Notes under the pieces: model-generated
What the model was told of the DNA's origin: nothing
Database searches by the model: none
What the model saw: the letters and a program-made list of their open reading frames with translations, nothing else
Shown: piece after piece, positions 16,869 to 25,016 of the stretch
How positions within the stretch are numbered: the first letter of the stretch is position 1
How the letters are laid out: each line of letters opens with the position of its first letter
Made by a program: the position numbers and the translations under genes
Assembly: GCA_019694455.1 (NCBI GenBank)
Contig: JAIBBY010000042.1
Coordinates: forward strand, 1-42,093
Direction of reading: 5' to 3'
Origin: Pirellulales bacterium
Lineage (GTDB): Bacteria; Planctomycetota; Planctomycetia; Pirellulales; JAEUIK01
Length of the DNA stretch: 42,093 nt

Positions 16869-19832
16869 ATGATGGACAGGTATCTACAGCCAGCGCCGCG
16901 GCATTTGCGCGCGGCGCGAACGCGCACGATTGTAATGGAACCACTCGAGGATCGTCGTTTGATGTCGGCGAGCCCTTGGACCAATCCAACGCGCGCCTTG
17001 GATGTGAACAACGACGGCTTCATCACGCCGATTGACGCGCTCGTGGCGATCAATCGCATCAATGACAAGAGTCGCGGTCCAGGGCAATTGCCGACGATCC
17101 AAGCTGGTCAATCGCCGCCTTATTACTACGACACGTCGGGCGACGGATCGCTAACCGCGATTGATGTATTGCAAATTATCAATCGCTTGAATGCCGGACG
17201 TGGTGGCGCGCAAATCGCGGGGGGGCTGACAAACGACACTGCGCCATTCGGGGCGACAAACGACGATGGCATCACGTCCGATCCTAGCATGGGCGGGCAG
17301 GTGACCGTGTCGTCGGGATTGTCCGCACTGGTGAGTTTGCAAGCCCAACTCAACGACTTACCGGAAAAGCTCGATCTCAAAGGGAGTCTGGATAGCCAGG
17401 GGCGGTTCACCATCAGCCTTGCTCAGTTGAATCAGCTTGCAGGGGGCGCGCTGGAAGATGGTGAGCATGCGCTGACGATAGTGGCGCGGGATGAACTTGC
17501 CTATGCGACAACAAGGCGAGTGGAATTCACACTGGATCGCGTTGGCGAGTCGCCGGAGGCGCCTGATATGGTTGCCGAGAGCGACACTGGCGCCAGCGAC
17601 AGCGACAACATCACTAAGTTGACGACGCCATCGTTCATCGTGGCGGGCGCCCCGGCGGCAGTGGTCACGTTGTTTGTCAATGGCGTTCAGGTCGCTCAAG
17701 GATCTGGCGGGACGCCGATCCCGATTCCGGCTCTGTCCGATGGTGATCATGAGATCTACGCTTCGATCATTGACGCGGCGGGTAATGTGGGAGGGCAGGG
17801 GACGCCTCTGCAGTTCCGCGTGTCGACGGTTGCGCCTCAAGTGGAGCTTGTCACTCAGCCTTATACGCCCGACCTGACGCCGCATGTGCGCGTGACGTTA
17901 GTCACGGATGCCGGTAGCGCGGCCAACGCGCCGTTTGCGATCGATGTCGACTTGAATAACGACGGCGATTATGACGACGCGGGAGAACGAAACCATACGC
18001 AAGCGCATTTGAACAATGGATTGCAAGAAATTGGGCTGGCCACTGCGCTGCCATCGGCGCATTCGGCGGGATATGTGGTGGCCATGCGCGCGCGGGTGGC
18101 TGATTTAGCAGGCAACGAGGGTACCAGCGCGGAGCAAAAAGTTTTGGTCGACCAGACCATGGTTGACACCTTGAAAAACTATGTGGCCGCAGACGACGGC
18201 GCCTATGGCTGGACCAAGCAGAGCGAATTCAACGTGCCGGGCGCCACGATCTATGTGCTGGATCTAAAGAGCCAGAAATGGCGCAACGCGGCGGATTTCA
18301 CAGCCGATGAGACGCTGTGGCAGCATTGGGTGAGCGTGATTGTGCCGTCGCAGGTCACCAAGAGCACGGCGCTCTTGTTGATTGATGGCGGTGACAAGGA
18401 CAAGTCGCCTCCGACCGTGGCGAACTTTAACGATTCGGACGTGCGCGCCATTGTGCAGGCGGCGGTTGCGACCAATAGCATCGCGGTGCATGTTCCGATG
18501 ATTCCGCGCGAGCCCGTTTGGTTTGCCGACGATCCGACGACGGAACGTGAAGAAGACGCGATCATCGCATACACGTTCGACAAGTTCCTGAATAATCCCG
18601 ATCCCAACTCGGATTGGCCATTGCTTTTGCCGATGGTGAAATCGGCCGTGAAAGCCATGGACGCGGCTCAGGAGTTCTTGCCGACGGTGGCGGGCCGCAA
18701 TCTTGAAGTCGATGATTTCGTGGTGACAGGCGCCTCCAAACGCGGTTGGACCACCTGGCTGACGGCTGCGGTAGATGATCGCGTGCGGGGTATCATGCCG
18801 ATGGTGTTCGACGCGCTGAACCTGGGCGCGCAGATGGAGCATCACTATGGGGTTTACAACTTCTTTTCGCAGGCCATTGCCGACTACAATGACTCACATA
18901 TCTTCGATCGCATCTTGACTCCGCAGGGCCAAATGTTGGGGAAGGTCGTCGATCCGTATAGTTACTTGAACAACGGCCGCTTCGACATCCCCAAGTTGAT
19001 CGTCAATTCAGCGGGGGATGAGTTTTTTGTCTCCGATTCGTCGCAGTACTACTTCGACGATCTGCCGGGCGACAACAATTATTTGTTGTATTTGCCCAAC
19101 ACGGGCCACGGATTGGACATAAGTGCTGGGTTGAATTCGAAAACCGCAGCAGCGCTCACGACGTTTTACGAAGCGATTCTCAACAATCGACAACTGCCGA
19201 AGTTCTCATGGAGCGTGCTCGACGACGGCACGCTGCGCGTGGAGACCGAGGATACACCGCTTACGGTCACCATGTGGCAAGCGACCAATCAATTTGAGAG
19301 GGATTTCCGCAACGCGTACACCGGCCTGCCTTGGTCAAGCAACACGTTGTTTGAGAGCGAACCTGGCGTGTACTATGCGAATGTCCCCACGCCAGCGACG
19401 GGAGCCACAGCGTACTTTGTCGAACTGACATTCCCTAGTCCATTGCGATTCCCCTATCGCTTCACGACGCAGATTGTGGTGTCGACCGATTTGCCGCTGC
19501 ATCCTTGGCCATTCGACAGCGGATTCCCTTTGCCCACCGGATCCGAGGCGGGGGATGATTCGCCGGCAACATCACTGATGCTACCGGCGGGCATGCAAGC
19601 CGCGAGCCTGAGCGGTTCGATGATGCAAGATGTTGCGAAGCCAGCGTCGATCGCGCCGCTAGCCCTGGTGAAAGCAACGGAAGCAAAGATCGACGAAACC
19701 CCAATCGCCGAATTGGCGCCGGCCGCGCGACTGGCGGGAACCAGCTTCGGTTCATACCAAACTGTCGAAGCAGTCGACCTTGCTTGGCAAGATTTGGACG
19801 ACTGGTTTAGCCTCGCGCGACGCCTGATTTAG
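16869..19832 (+). CDS. secreted dockerin plus PqaA-type alpha/beta-hydrolase fusion
   Basis: The product has 987 residues. Near the N-terminus MEPLEDRRLMSA (residues 23-34) matches the planctomycete motif seen on large extracellular proteins. Two dockerin type I repeats follow: LDVNNDGFITPIDALVAINR (about 44-63) and DTSGDGSLTAIDVLQIINRL (about 91-110). Their Asp/Asn residues suit Ca2+. Ig/cadherin-like repeats span about 120-420. The region about 425-870 resembles the PhoPQ-activated PqaA family: QHWVSVIVPSQ, DGGDKD, the nucleophile elbow GASKRGWTTWL (Ser) and PNTGHGLD, where the final His would complete a triad. It is probably an extracellular hydrolase attached to a scaffold or calcium-dependent partner. 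ATG 16869 or the next ATG codon could be the start. Its 3' end overlaps the convergent gene by 26 bp. Confidence 0.85.
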   Translation: MMDRYLQPAPRHLRAARTRTIVMEPLEDRRLMSASPWTNPTRALDVNNDGFITPIDALVAINRINDKSRGPGQLPTIQAGQSPPYYYDTSGDGSLTAIDVLQIINRLNAGRGGAQIAGGLTNDTAPFGATNDDGITSDPSMGGQVTVSSGLSALVSLQAQLNDLPEKLDLKGSLDSQGRFTISLAQLNQLAGGALEDGEHALTIVARDELAYATTRRVEFTLDRVGESPEAPDMVAESDTGASDSDNITKLTTPSFIVAGAPAAVVTLFVNGVQVAQGSGGTPIPIPALSDGDHEIYASIIDAAGNVGGQGTPLQFRVSTVAPQVELVTQPYTPDLTPHVRVTLVTDAGSAANAPFAIDVDLNNDGDYDDAGERNHTQAHLNNGLQEIGLATALPSAHSAGYVVAMRARVADLAGNEGTSAEQKVLVDQTMVDTLKNYVAADDGAYGWTKQSEFNVPGATIYVLDLKSQKWRNAADFTADETLWQHWVSVIVPSQVTKSTALLLIDGGDKDKSPPTVANFNDSDVRAIVQAAVATNSIAVHVPMIPREPVWFADDPTTEREEDAIIAYTFDKFLNNPDPNSDWPLLLPMVKSAVKAMDAAQEFLPTVAGRNLEVDDFVVTGASKRGWTTWLTAAVDDRVRGIMPMVFDALNLGAQMEHHYGVYNFFSQAIADYNDSHIFDRILTPQGQMLGKVVDPYSYLNNGRFDIPKLIVNSAGDEFFVSDSSQYYFDDLPGDNNYLLYLPNTGHGLDISAGLNSKTAAALTTFYEAILNNRQLPKFSWSVLDDGTLRVETEDTPLTVTMWQATNQFERDFRNAYTGLPWSSNTLFESEPGVYYANVPTPATGATAYFVELTFPSPLRFPYRFTTQIVVSTDLPLHPWPFDSGFPLPTGSEAGDDSPATSLMLPAGMQAASLSGSMMQDVAKPASIAPLALVKATEAKIDETPIAELAPAARLAGTSFGSYQTVEAVDLAWQDLDDWFSLARRLI

Positions 19833-22227
19833 TTCGGCGGCAACTGGCAAGTATCAGGGCCGCGATGCCGACCAATACCGCGCTGGCCGGTTCAGGCACC
19901 GACACGAAGGTGATGTCTAGCGCTCCAGGACCGCTCAGTTGCACGCTGGCGCTGCCAGGCTGATTGCTGAATGAGATCGCGGCGCCGTTCAATGTCGCGG
20001 TGGCGATCGCGCCGCGATTAGCGAACGCCAGTTCCGTACCCGGCGTGAACCCATCGGCCGAGATGGTTCCGAGCACGTGCATTCCATCGAACAGCAGCGA
20101 GAAGGTCGCCGCGTGGTCCAACGAGACCACTTGCTGGCCGTCGACATCCAAGCCAGTTCCATCGGAAAGCATGGCGCGGGTGAGTTCTCCACCCGACTGG
20201 CGGATGTACGCGTACCAAGCATCGGTCGAGATGCCAGCCGTTGTATGGGGCGCAGCCACCAATTGAGAAACAATGGTGTCGTGCCACCCGGCAGCGAAGT
20301 TGTCGATGCCAACAGCGAGCAGGTCGGGGGTGTTGGCCAGCGTGGTGATCGAGAGTTGCGCGGCGGCGCCCGCAGTACCGGTTTCGAGCACCGACAAGAA
20401 CATGCCGTCCTCGGCAGACATAGTCGCCGTCATGCGTTTGGTTGGTTCGAAGTCGTTGAACGTGTCGTGCATCCACAAGTCGCCGGTAGTCAGCGACATG
20501 GCTTGCGTGCCGATCAAATGCTCGATGACCTGAGCGCCGTCGTGCTCCCACTTCACATCGATGGCATTGGGCTGGTTGCCGAGCACGGTGCGCGTGCCGC
20601 GACCCACCAAGTTGAAACCGTAAGCGTGCGAACTGTCGCCTTGCATTCTATCGACGACGACAAAATAGTCCTCACCCGGAAACGCCATGCTTCGTGTCAC
20701 GTCGGTCGAGGCATAGTTGGCGCTGGTGGAACTAAAGTCGCTGACGCCGTGAAAGCCGCCAAGTTCCGTGGAGTCGAGGCGATTGCTGGAGGTGAATTCT
20801 TCCGGTCGCATGCGCATGCCTTGCGATTGCGGGCCGACCCCGCCATCGATCAGCACCACGTTGTGCCAAGTGGGGTCTTGCGTGGCGAGGCCGGGCGGCG
20901 AGTTTGACAGGTCGGAACGTTGGTATCCCGGCGCCACGAGCAGGTATTTTCCCTTCGCGGCGAGCAGTAGCTCCATCGTGTCGTTGTGCGAGTGAAAGGC
21001 GCTTATATAGATTGGTTCGGGCAGCGTGGGGGCATTGAGCACAAGCGGCGGCGGATCGACGCCGGGAGAGATCATCAAGTAGTCGCTGGTGGTCCCCCAG
21101 TCCTCGCGAAAGACCGAGATGTGCGATTGTCCCGGCGCAAAATAGGTAGGCGATGCCGTAGGCGCCTGCGGTGTGGCGGTCGTGAAATCGGTGAGCGCGA
21201 AAAAGCTGGAATAGGTTCCGTTGTTGTTGAGAATGTTCACCGCGTCGAACGGATATGGCTGCGGCAAGCTGTTGTGATACCAAAGCTCTTCACCAGCATC
21301 GGCCGCATTTGGCGTTTGCGTAAAGAGGTTCATCGCCACCGGTCGGTTGAGCCCGTTGGAGACATTGGGCGTGGTGCCGTCGGGCATTCGAATGCCAATC
21401 GATAAATCGAAGAGCGGTTGCAGGTTGGGATAGATATTTACGCCGGAACCTTGATCGTAGGCGCGAGCGAACAGCGCCAGATGACGCAATGTGTAGTTGA
21501 GATAATGTCCCTGGCTATCGGCGAACCAGCCGTCATCCGTAGTGCTGTAGTTAAAGTGTCCTTGTAGATCAGTCAGCCCTTGGTCGAGCATGGATTGATC
21601 GCGGAGGACCACTCCGGCCAAGGCCTTCGTGGCGCCGATCTTGCTACGCGCGTTGCTATAGGTGTTGTTGCCATACGAGAGATTGTTGGTGAGTGTGGTC
21701 AATCGCGACTCAATTGCAGTGCGCGTGGTTTGCGGCAGATCGACCAGTGAAGCGCCGCGGATCATGTCGTAAGCGGTGAGGTAAGTCGTGAGCACTTCGG
21801 GATGAGTAATGAAGTCGTTGCCGTTTTGCGCTGGAATTGCGGCGACCAGCAGCGCGGTGACAGTCTTGTTCAGGTCGGCGGTGGCGCCGGTCATTGCAAA
21901 ACGTAAACCCGCGGCTTCCGCGATGCTGGAATTGGTTGCCGCCGCGGCGAACGTGGCTGGCGCCGCGCCGCTTACAGCTTGATTTGCCCGTCCGACGATG
22001 TCGGACTTCCAATACTGCTGCGTGGCATTGACCGGTGACTGCCACTCGGCTTGAAGCTTGTTGAGATCGTCGCCGAGAATCAGCGACGTGGTTGGCATAC
22101 TCGGCGGCAGCACGCCGGTGGTCGAGCCGATCGAAAGTTGCGCGTATCCGCGCTGTGTGGCGACGGTGATCGTAGCCATGACAAGCACCGCGCTAATCTG
22201 GGCGCGGCGATTCTTTCCGATCCTCAT
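19807..22227 (-). CDS. PEP-CTERM heparinase II/III-like secreted protein
   Basis: The product has 806 residues. A signal peptide (residues 1-30, ending ATQRGYAQ) leads to an alpha-helical toroid-like region (about 60-330; HYLNYTLRHLALFARAY) typical of alginate-lyase/heparinase proteins. A beta-rich heparinase II/III-like region follows (about 385-640; FHSHNDTMELLLAAKG, then LLVAPGYQR and WHNVVLIDGG). The C-terminus is a PEP-CTERM sorting signal: VPEPAS, a hydrophobic helix, then basic SCRRTK. It probably degrades an acidic polysaccharide outside the cell; the substrate is unknown. ATG 22227 has GAGGA 6-7 bases upstream and is preferred to the TTG 24 bases earlier. No exosortase is in this window. 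Convergent overlap with the dockerin gene is 26 bp (19807-19832). Confidence 0.85.
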   Translation of the reverse strand: MRIGKNRRAQISAVLVMATITVATQRGYAQLSIGSTTGVLPPSMPTTSLILGDDLNKLQAEWQSPVNATQQYWKSDIVGRANQAVSGAAPATFAAAATNSSIAEAAGLRFAMTGATADLNKTVTALLVAAIPAQNGNDFITHPEVLTTYLTAYDMIRGASLVDLPQTTRTAIESRLTTLTNNLSYGNNTYSNARSKIGATKALAGVVLRDQSMLDQGLTDLQGHFNYSTTDDGWFADSQGHYLNYTLRHLALFARAYDQGSGVNIYPNLQPLFDLSIGIRMPDGTTPNVSNGLNRPVAMNLFTQTPNAADAGEELWYHNSLPQPYPFDAVNILNNNGTYSSFFALTDFTTATPQAPTASPTYFAPGQSHISVFREDWGTTSDYLMISPGVDPPPLVLNAPTLPEPIYISAFHSHNDTMELLLAAKGKYLLVAPGYQRSDLSNSPPGLATQDPTWHNVVLIDGGVGPQSQGMRMRPEEFTSSNRLDSTELGGFHGVSDFSSTSANYASTDVTRSMAFPGEDYFVVVDRMQGDSSHAYGFNLVGRGTRTVLGNQPNAIDVKWEHDGAQVIEHLIGTQAMSLTTGDLWMHDTFNDFEPTKRMTATMSAEDGMFLSVLETGTAGAAAQLSITTLANTPDLLAVGIDNFAAGWHDTIVSQLVAAPHTTAGISTDAWYAYIRQSGGELTRAMLSDGTGLDVDGQQVVSLDHAATFSLLFDGMHVLGTISADGFTPGTELAFANRGAIATATLNGAAISFSNQPGSASVQLSGPGALDITFVSVPEPASAVLVGIAALILASCRRTKSGVARG

Positions 22228-22406
22228 GAGCGTTCCTCGCGGGAATAGCAATTGCCGGCGAGCAGCAGTGTACCAGACTAGGCACGGTCTTGTCGGGCTG
22301 CAAATTGGACAAATTGGCTACCGGTGGCTGGTTGAAGCGGCACGCAGGGCGCTGGTAGGTTGCTGCCAGCCAAACTCGCTAAATCCGCACACCCAGGTCC
22401 GCCGCG

Positions 22407-23519
22407 ATGGACGCCGACATCCCTTATCTTCTGCTGACCCCAGGCCCGTTGACGACCTCGAAAAGCGTGAAGGAGGTGATGCTGCGGGACTACTGCACCT
22501 GGGATCACGAATACAACGACATTGTGACGCGGTTACGAGCCGACCTGGTACGTCTGGCGGGGGGGGATGCGCGGCATGCGGCGGTTTTGATGCAAGGGAG
22601 CGGCACGTTCTCCGTGGAGGCGACAATCGGCTCGGCATTGCCGGCCGATGGCAAGCTGCTGGTCGTGAACAACGGCGCTTATGGCAAGCGAATCGCTGAC
22701 ATCGCCCGATGCTTGCGAATCGCCTGTACCGAGATCACGCAGAGCGAAGCAGCGCCGGCTGATTTGACGCGAATCGAACAGGAGTTGAAGACCGACAGCG
22801 CAATCACGCATTTGGCGCTGGTGCATTGCGAGACGACGACCGGGATCTTGAATCCAGCCGCCGAGGCAGGCCAATTGGCGCGGCGGTACGGAAAGACATT
22901 CTTACTGGACGCGATGAGCTCGTTTGCCGGGATCGAGTTCACAATCGACGAGGTCGATGCGCAATTCTTGGTGTCGTCGGCCAATAAGTGCCTGCAAGGT
23001 GTGCCGGGCTTCGGCCTAATCGTGGCCGATCGCCGGGCACTGGAAGCCACGGAAGGCCGCGCTCGATCGCTGTCGCTTGATCTATTTGATCAATGGCGCG
23101 AGATGGAGACGAAGCATGGCAAATGGCGGTACACGTCGCCCACGCACACGGTGCGGGCGCTTGCCGCCGCCATTGCGGAGCTAGACGCGGAAGGGGGCAT
23201 TGCCGCGCGGGCACGAAGATATCGGGAAAACCATCGCGTGCTCGTCGAAGGGATGGAACGGTTGGGGTTTCGGCCGCTGGTGGCGGCGGAGCATCGCTCG
23301 CCGATCATCACATCGTTTATTTTTCCCGACTATCCGCAGTTTCGCTTCGAGACATTTTATGAAGCGCTCAAGCGGCGGCGATTCGTGATTTATCCCGGCA
23401 AAGTGAGTCAGGCCGAGACATTCCGCATCGGCACAATTGGACACGTGTTTCCGGACGACATGCGCGAATTAGTGGCCGCAATTGAAGAAGCACTGCGCGA
23501 ATTGGGGATTCGGCTGTAG
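22407..23519 (+). CDS. phnW: 2-aminoethylphosphonate:pyruvate transaminase
   Basis: The 370-residue product is a class V-type PLP aminotransferase. It converts 2-aminoethylphosphonate and pyruvate to phosphonoacetaldehyde and alanine. It matches PhnW from LLLTPGPLTTSKSVKEVMLRDYCTWD (split at TSK) through QGSGTFSVEA, HCETTTGILNP, LDAMSSFAG, the PLP lysine K194 in SSANKCLQGVPGFG, and FVIYPGKVSQAETFRIGTIG near the end. The length is normal. The usual partners PhnX, PhnY and PhnA are not in this window, so it may degrade scavenged aminoethylphosphonate with distant partners or work in phosphonate synthesis. It starts at ATG 22407. It lies 180 bp from the divergent PEP-CTERM gene and is convergent with the GNAT gene. 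Confidence 0.93.
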   Translation: MDADIPYLLLTPGPLTTSKSVKEVMLRDYCTWDHEYNDIVTRLRADLVRLAGGDARHAAVLMQGSGTFSVEATIGSALPADGKLLVVNNGAYGKRIADIARCLRIACTEITQSEAAPADLTRIEQELKTDSAITHLALVHCETTTGILNPAAEAGQLARRYGKTFLLDAMSSFAGIEFTIDEVDAQFLVSSANKCLQGVPGFGLIVADRRALEATEGRARSLSLDLFDQWREMETKHGKWRYTSPTHTVRALAAAIAELDAEGGIAARARRYRENHRVLVEGMERLGFRPLVAAEHRSPIITSFIFPDYPQFRFETFYEALKRRRFVIYPGKVSQAETFRIGTIGHVFPDDMRELVAAIEEALRELGIRL

Positions 23520-23540
23520 CAAGCGCGCCCCTCGAGCGAG

Positions 23541-24551
23541 CTATGCCTCTTCCTTACGGAAGATGATGCCGCGGTCGATTTCGCGGAAGCCCAGCTTTTG
23601 GTACATAGCCAGCGCCGCGCTGTTCTCGCGGAGCATGGTCTGCGACTCAACCACGCTCACCCCTTCGGCCTGCAGGCGGCGGAAAATCTCGCTAAGCAAA
23701 TACGTGGCGTAGCCTTGCCGCCTTTGATGCTGGTCGACCGCAATATCAATGAGTCCGACAGCGCGTACGCCCCAGGTGGCAGCGAGGAAATCCATATTCC
23801 AGGTGGAGGCGTGCGCCAAGGAGGCACCACTGGCGGTGTCGATTAGATCGTAGCGCGTACGATCGAAGCCGCCGAAGGTGCATGCTTCCCACCAGGTGCT
23901 TGACTGCGGGTCGGCGGTTGCCTGCACCGTGGTGGAACGACGAATTTGCATCTGCTGCCGGCTGATTGGTTGACGAAAGTCGGCCAGGTCACGGTGGAGA
24001 ATGACGCAGCGATCGATCTCGCGATAGCCGCTGGAACGGTAGAGTCGCTGCGCCTCGGCGTCGGACTCGAGGACGCCCGGCAGTTCACTGCCGCCGTAGA
24101 GTCCCAGATAGAACGGATTGAGTGGGTAGACTCCGCCGCCGTAGAGCACCTTGGCGCCGTGCTGCCGCAGGTACTCCTCGCTGCGCGCGAGGAGATTATG
24201 GCCGATGCCGAGACGGCGGTAATCGGGCCGCACCATGAGCATGCTGGTGACGCCCATCACGCGCGAGATGCCGGTCAAGTCGTCGGTGGGGCCGAAGGCG
24301 GCATGCACAAAGCCGACGGGAACCTCTTGATCCAGAGCGACGATCAGGCCTTCGTTGTCAAAATAGGGCTTGGCGAGAACCAACTGTTCGAATAGTTCTG
24401 CGGACATTGGCTGCACCACGCCGCGCTCGCGAGCGCGGGCCCGCCAGATTTCCGCCAGTTGGGGCGGATCGCTGTTGCGGAACGGGCGGTACCGGATTTC
24501 CGGCGTGGGCCGCTCCGAAGAGGATTGGATGTCAGGCTCCGTTTTGGTCAT
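23541..24551 (-). CDS. protein with two GNAT acetyltransferase domains
   Basis: The product has 336 residues. The N-terminal GNAT domain (about 20-170) has the acetyl-CoA loop MLMVRPDYRRLGIGHNLLARS. The C-terminal one (about 190-336) has DIAVDQHQRRQGYATYLLSEIF, followed by ENSAALAMYQKLGFREIDR. Both carry the R/Q-x-x-G-x-G/A signature, so both could bind acetyl-CoA, although in tandem GNATs one copy is often non-catalytic. The acceptor substrate is unknown. The ATG at 24551 lies inside the end of the Rieske gene (20-bp overlap), so the two are translationally coupled and probably share the operon that begins with the acyl-CoA synthetase. Confidence 0.88.
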   Translation of the reverse strand: MTKTEPDIQSSSERPTPEIRYRPFRNSDPPQLAEIWRARARERGVVQPMSAELFEQLVLAKPYFDNEGLIVALDQEVPVGFVHAAFGPTDDLTGISRVMGVTSMLMVRPDYRRLGIGHNLLARSEEYLRQHGAKVLYGGGVYPLNPFYLGLYGGSELPGVLESDAEAQRLYRSSGYREIDRCVILHRDLADFRQPISRQQMQIRRSTTVQATADPQSSTWWEACTFGGFDRTRYDLIDTASGASLAHASTWNMDFLAATWGVRAVGLIDIAVDQHQRRQGYATYLLSEIFRRLQAEGVSVVESQTMLRENSAALAMYQKLGFREIDRGIIFRKEEA

Positions 24552-24891
24552 CCGTTGCGTCCCCCGACGCCGGGCCAGGTAGATCGACCATTATCATGCC
24601 ATCTTCCACGCGCGCTGAGAAAGCGGGTTGCAACAGCGCGGCGTTTAATTGATGGCGTCCGGTGCGCACATCAAACTGCCACCCATGCCAGGGGCAGGTG
24701 ACGATGGAACCGTTCAGCGATCCCTTGCCCAGCGGGCCGCCTTGGTGCGGGCAAACTCCATCCAGCGCATAAAAGGCGCCAGCAACGTTAAACAGGGCAA
24801 CGATGCGGTCGGCGGCGACGACCTCAATGCAGGCGCCAGGAGGACAGGCGGCTGCCGACGCGACTCGTACCCAGTTGGCCACTCTTTGCAC
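24532..24891 (-). CDS. Rieske [2Fe-2S] ferredoxin-like protein
   Basis: This 119-residue soluble protein is a single Rieske domain. Ligand motifs are CPHQG (C47, H49) and CPWHGWQFD (C66, H69), with GPLGKGSLNG between them, matching NirD/BphF-type ferredoxins. It carries one electron in the cytosol for an oxygenase or reductase, but none of its usual partners is adjacent. The start is probably GTG at 24891; a GTG three codons later is also possible and no ribosome site is strong. It overlaps the next gene (GNAT) by 20 bp and follows the acyl-CoA synthetase by 125 bp. Confidence 0.92.
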   Translation of the reverse strand: MQRVANWVRVASAAACPPGACIEVVAADRIVALFNVAGAFYALDGVCPHQGGPLGKGSLNGSIVTCPWHGWQFDVRTGRHQLNAALLQPAFSARVEDGMIMVDLPGPASGDATDDQNGA

Positions 24892-25016
24892 TCTGACGTC
24901 AGCCGTGATCCGTGGCGGGCTCGGTAGGCGGGCGGGACGGGCGCATTATATCGAAAGCGCGTCTAATTCTCTACATCAGGTTTTACCATGGCGCCGCACG
25001 TCGTTGCCGCGAGTCG

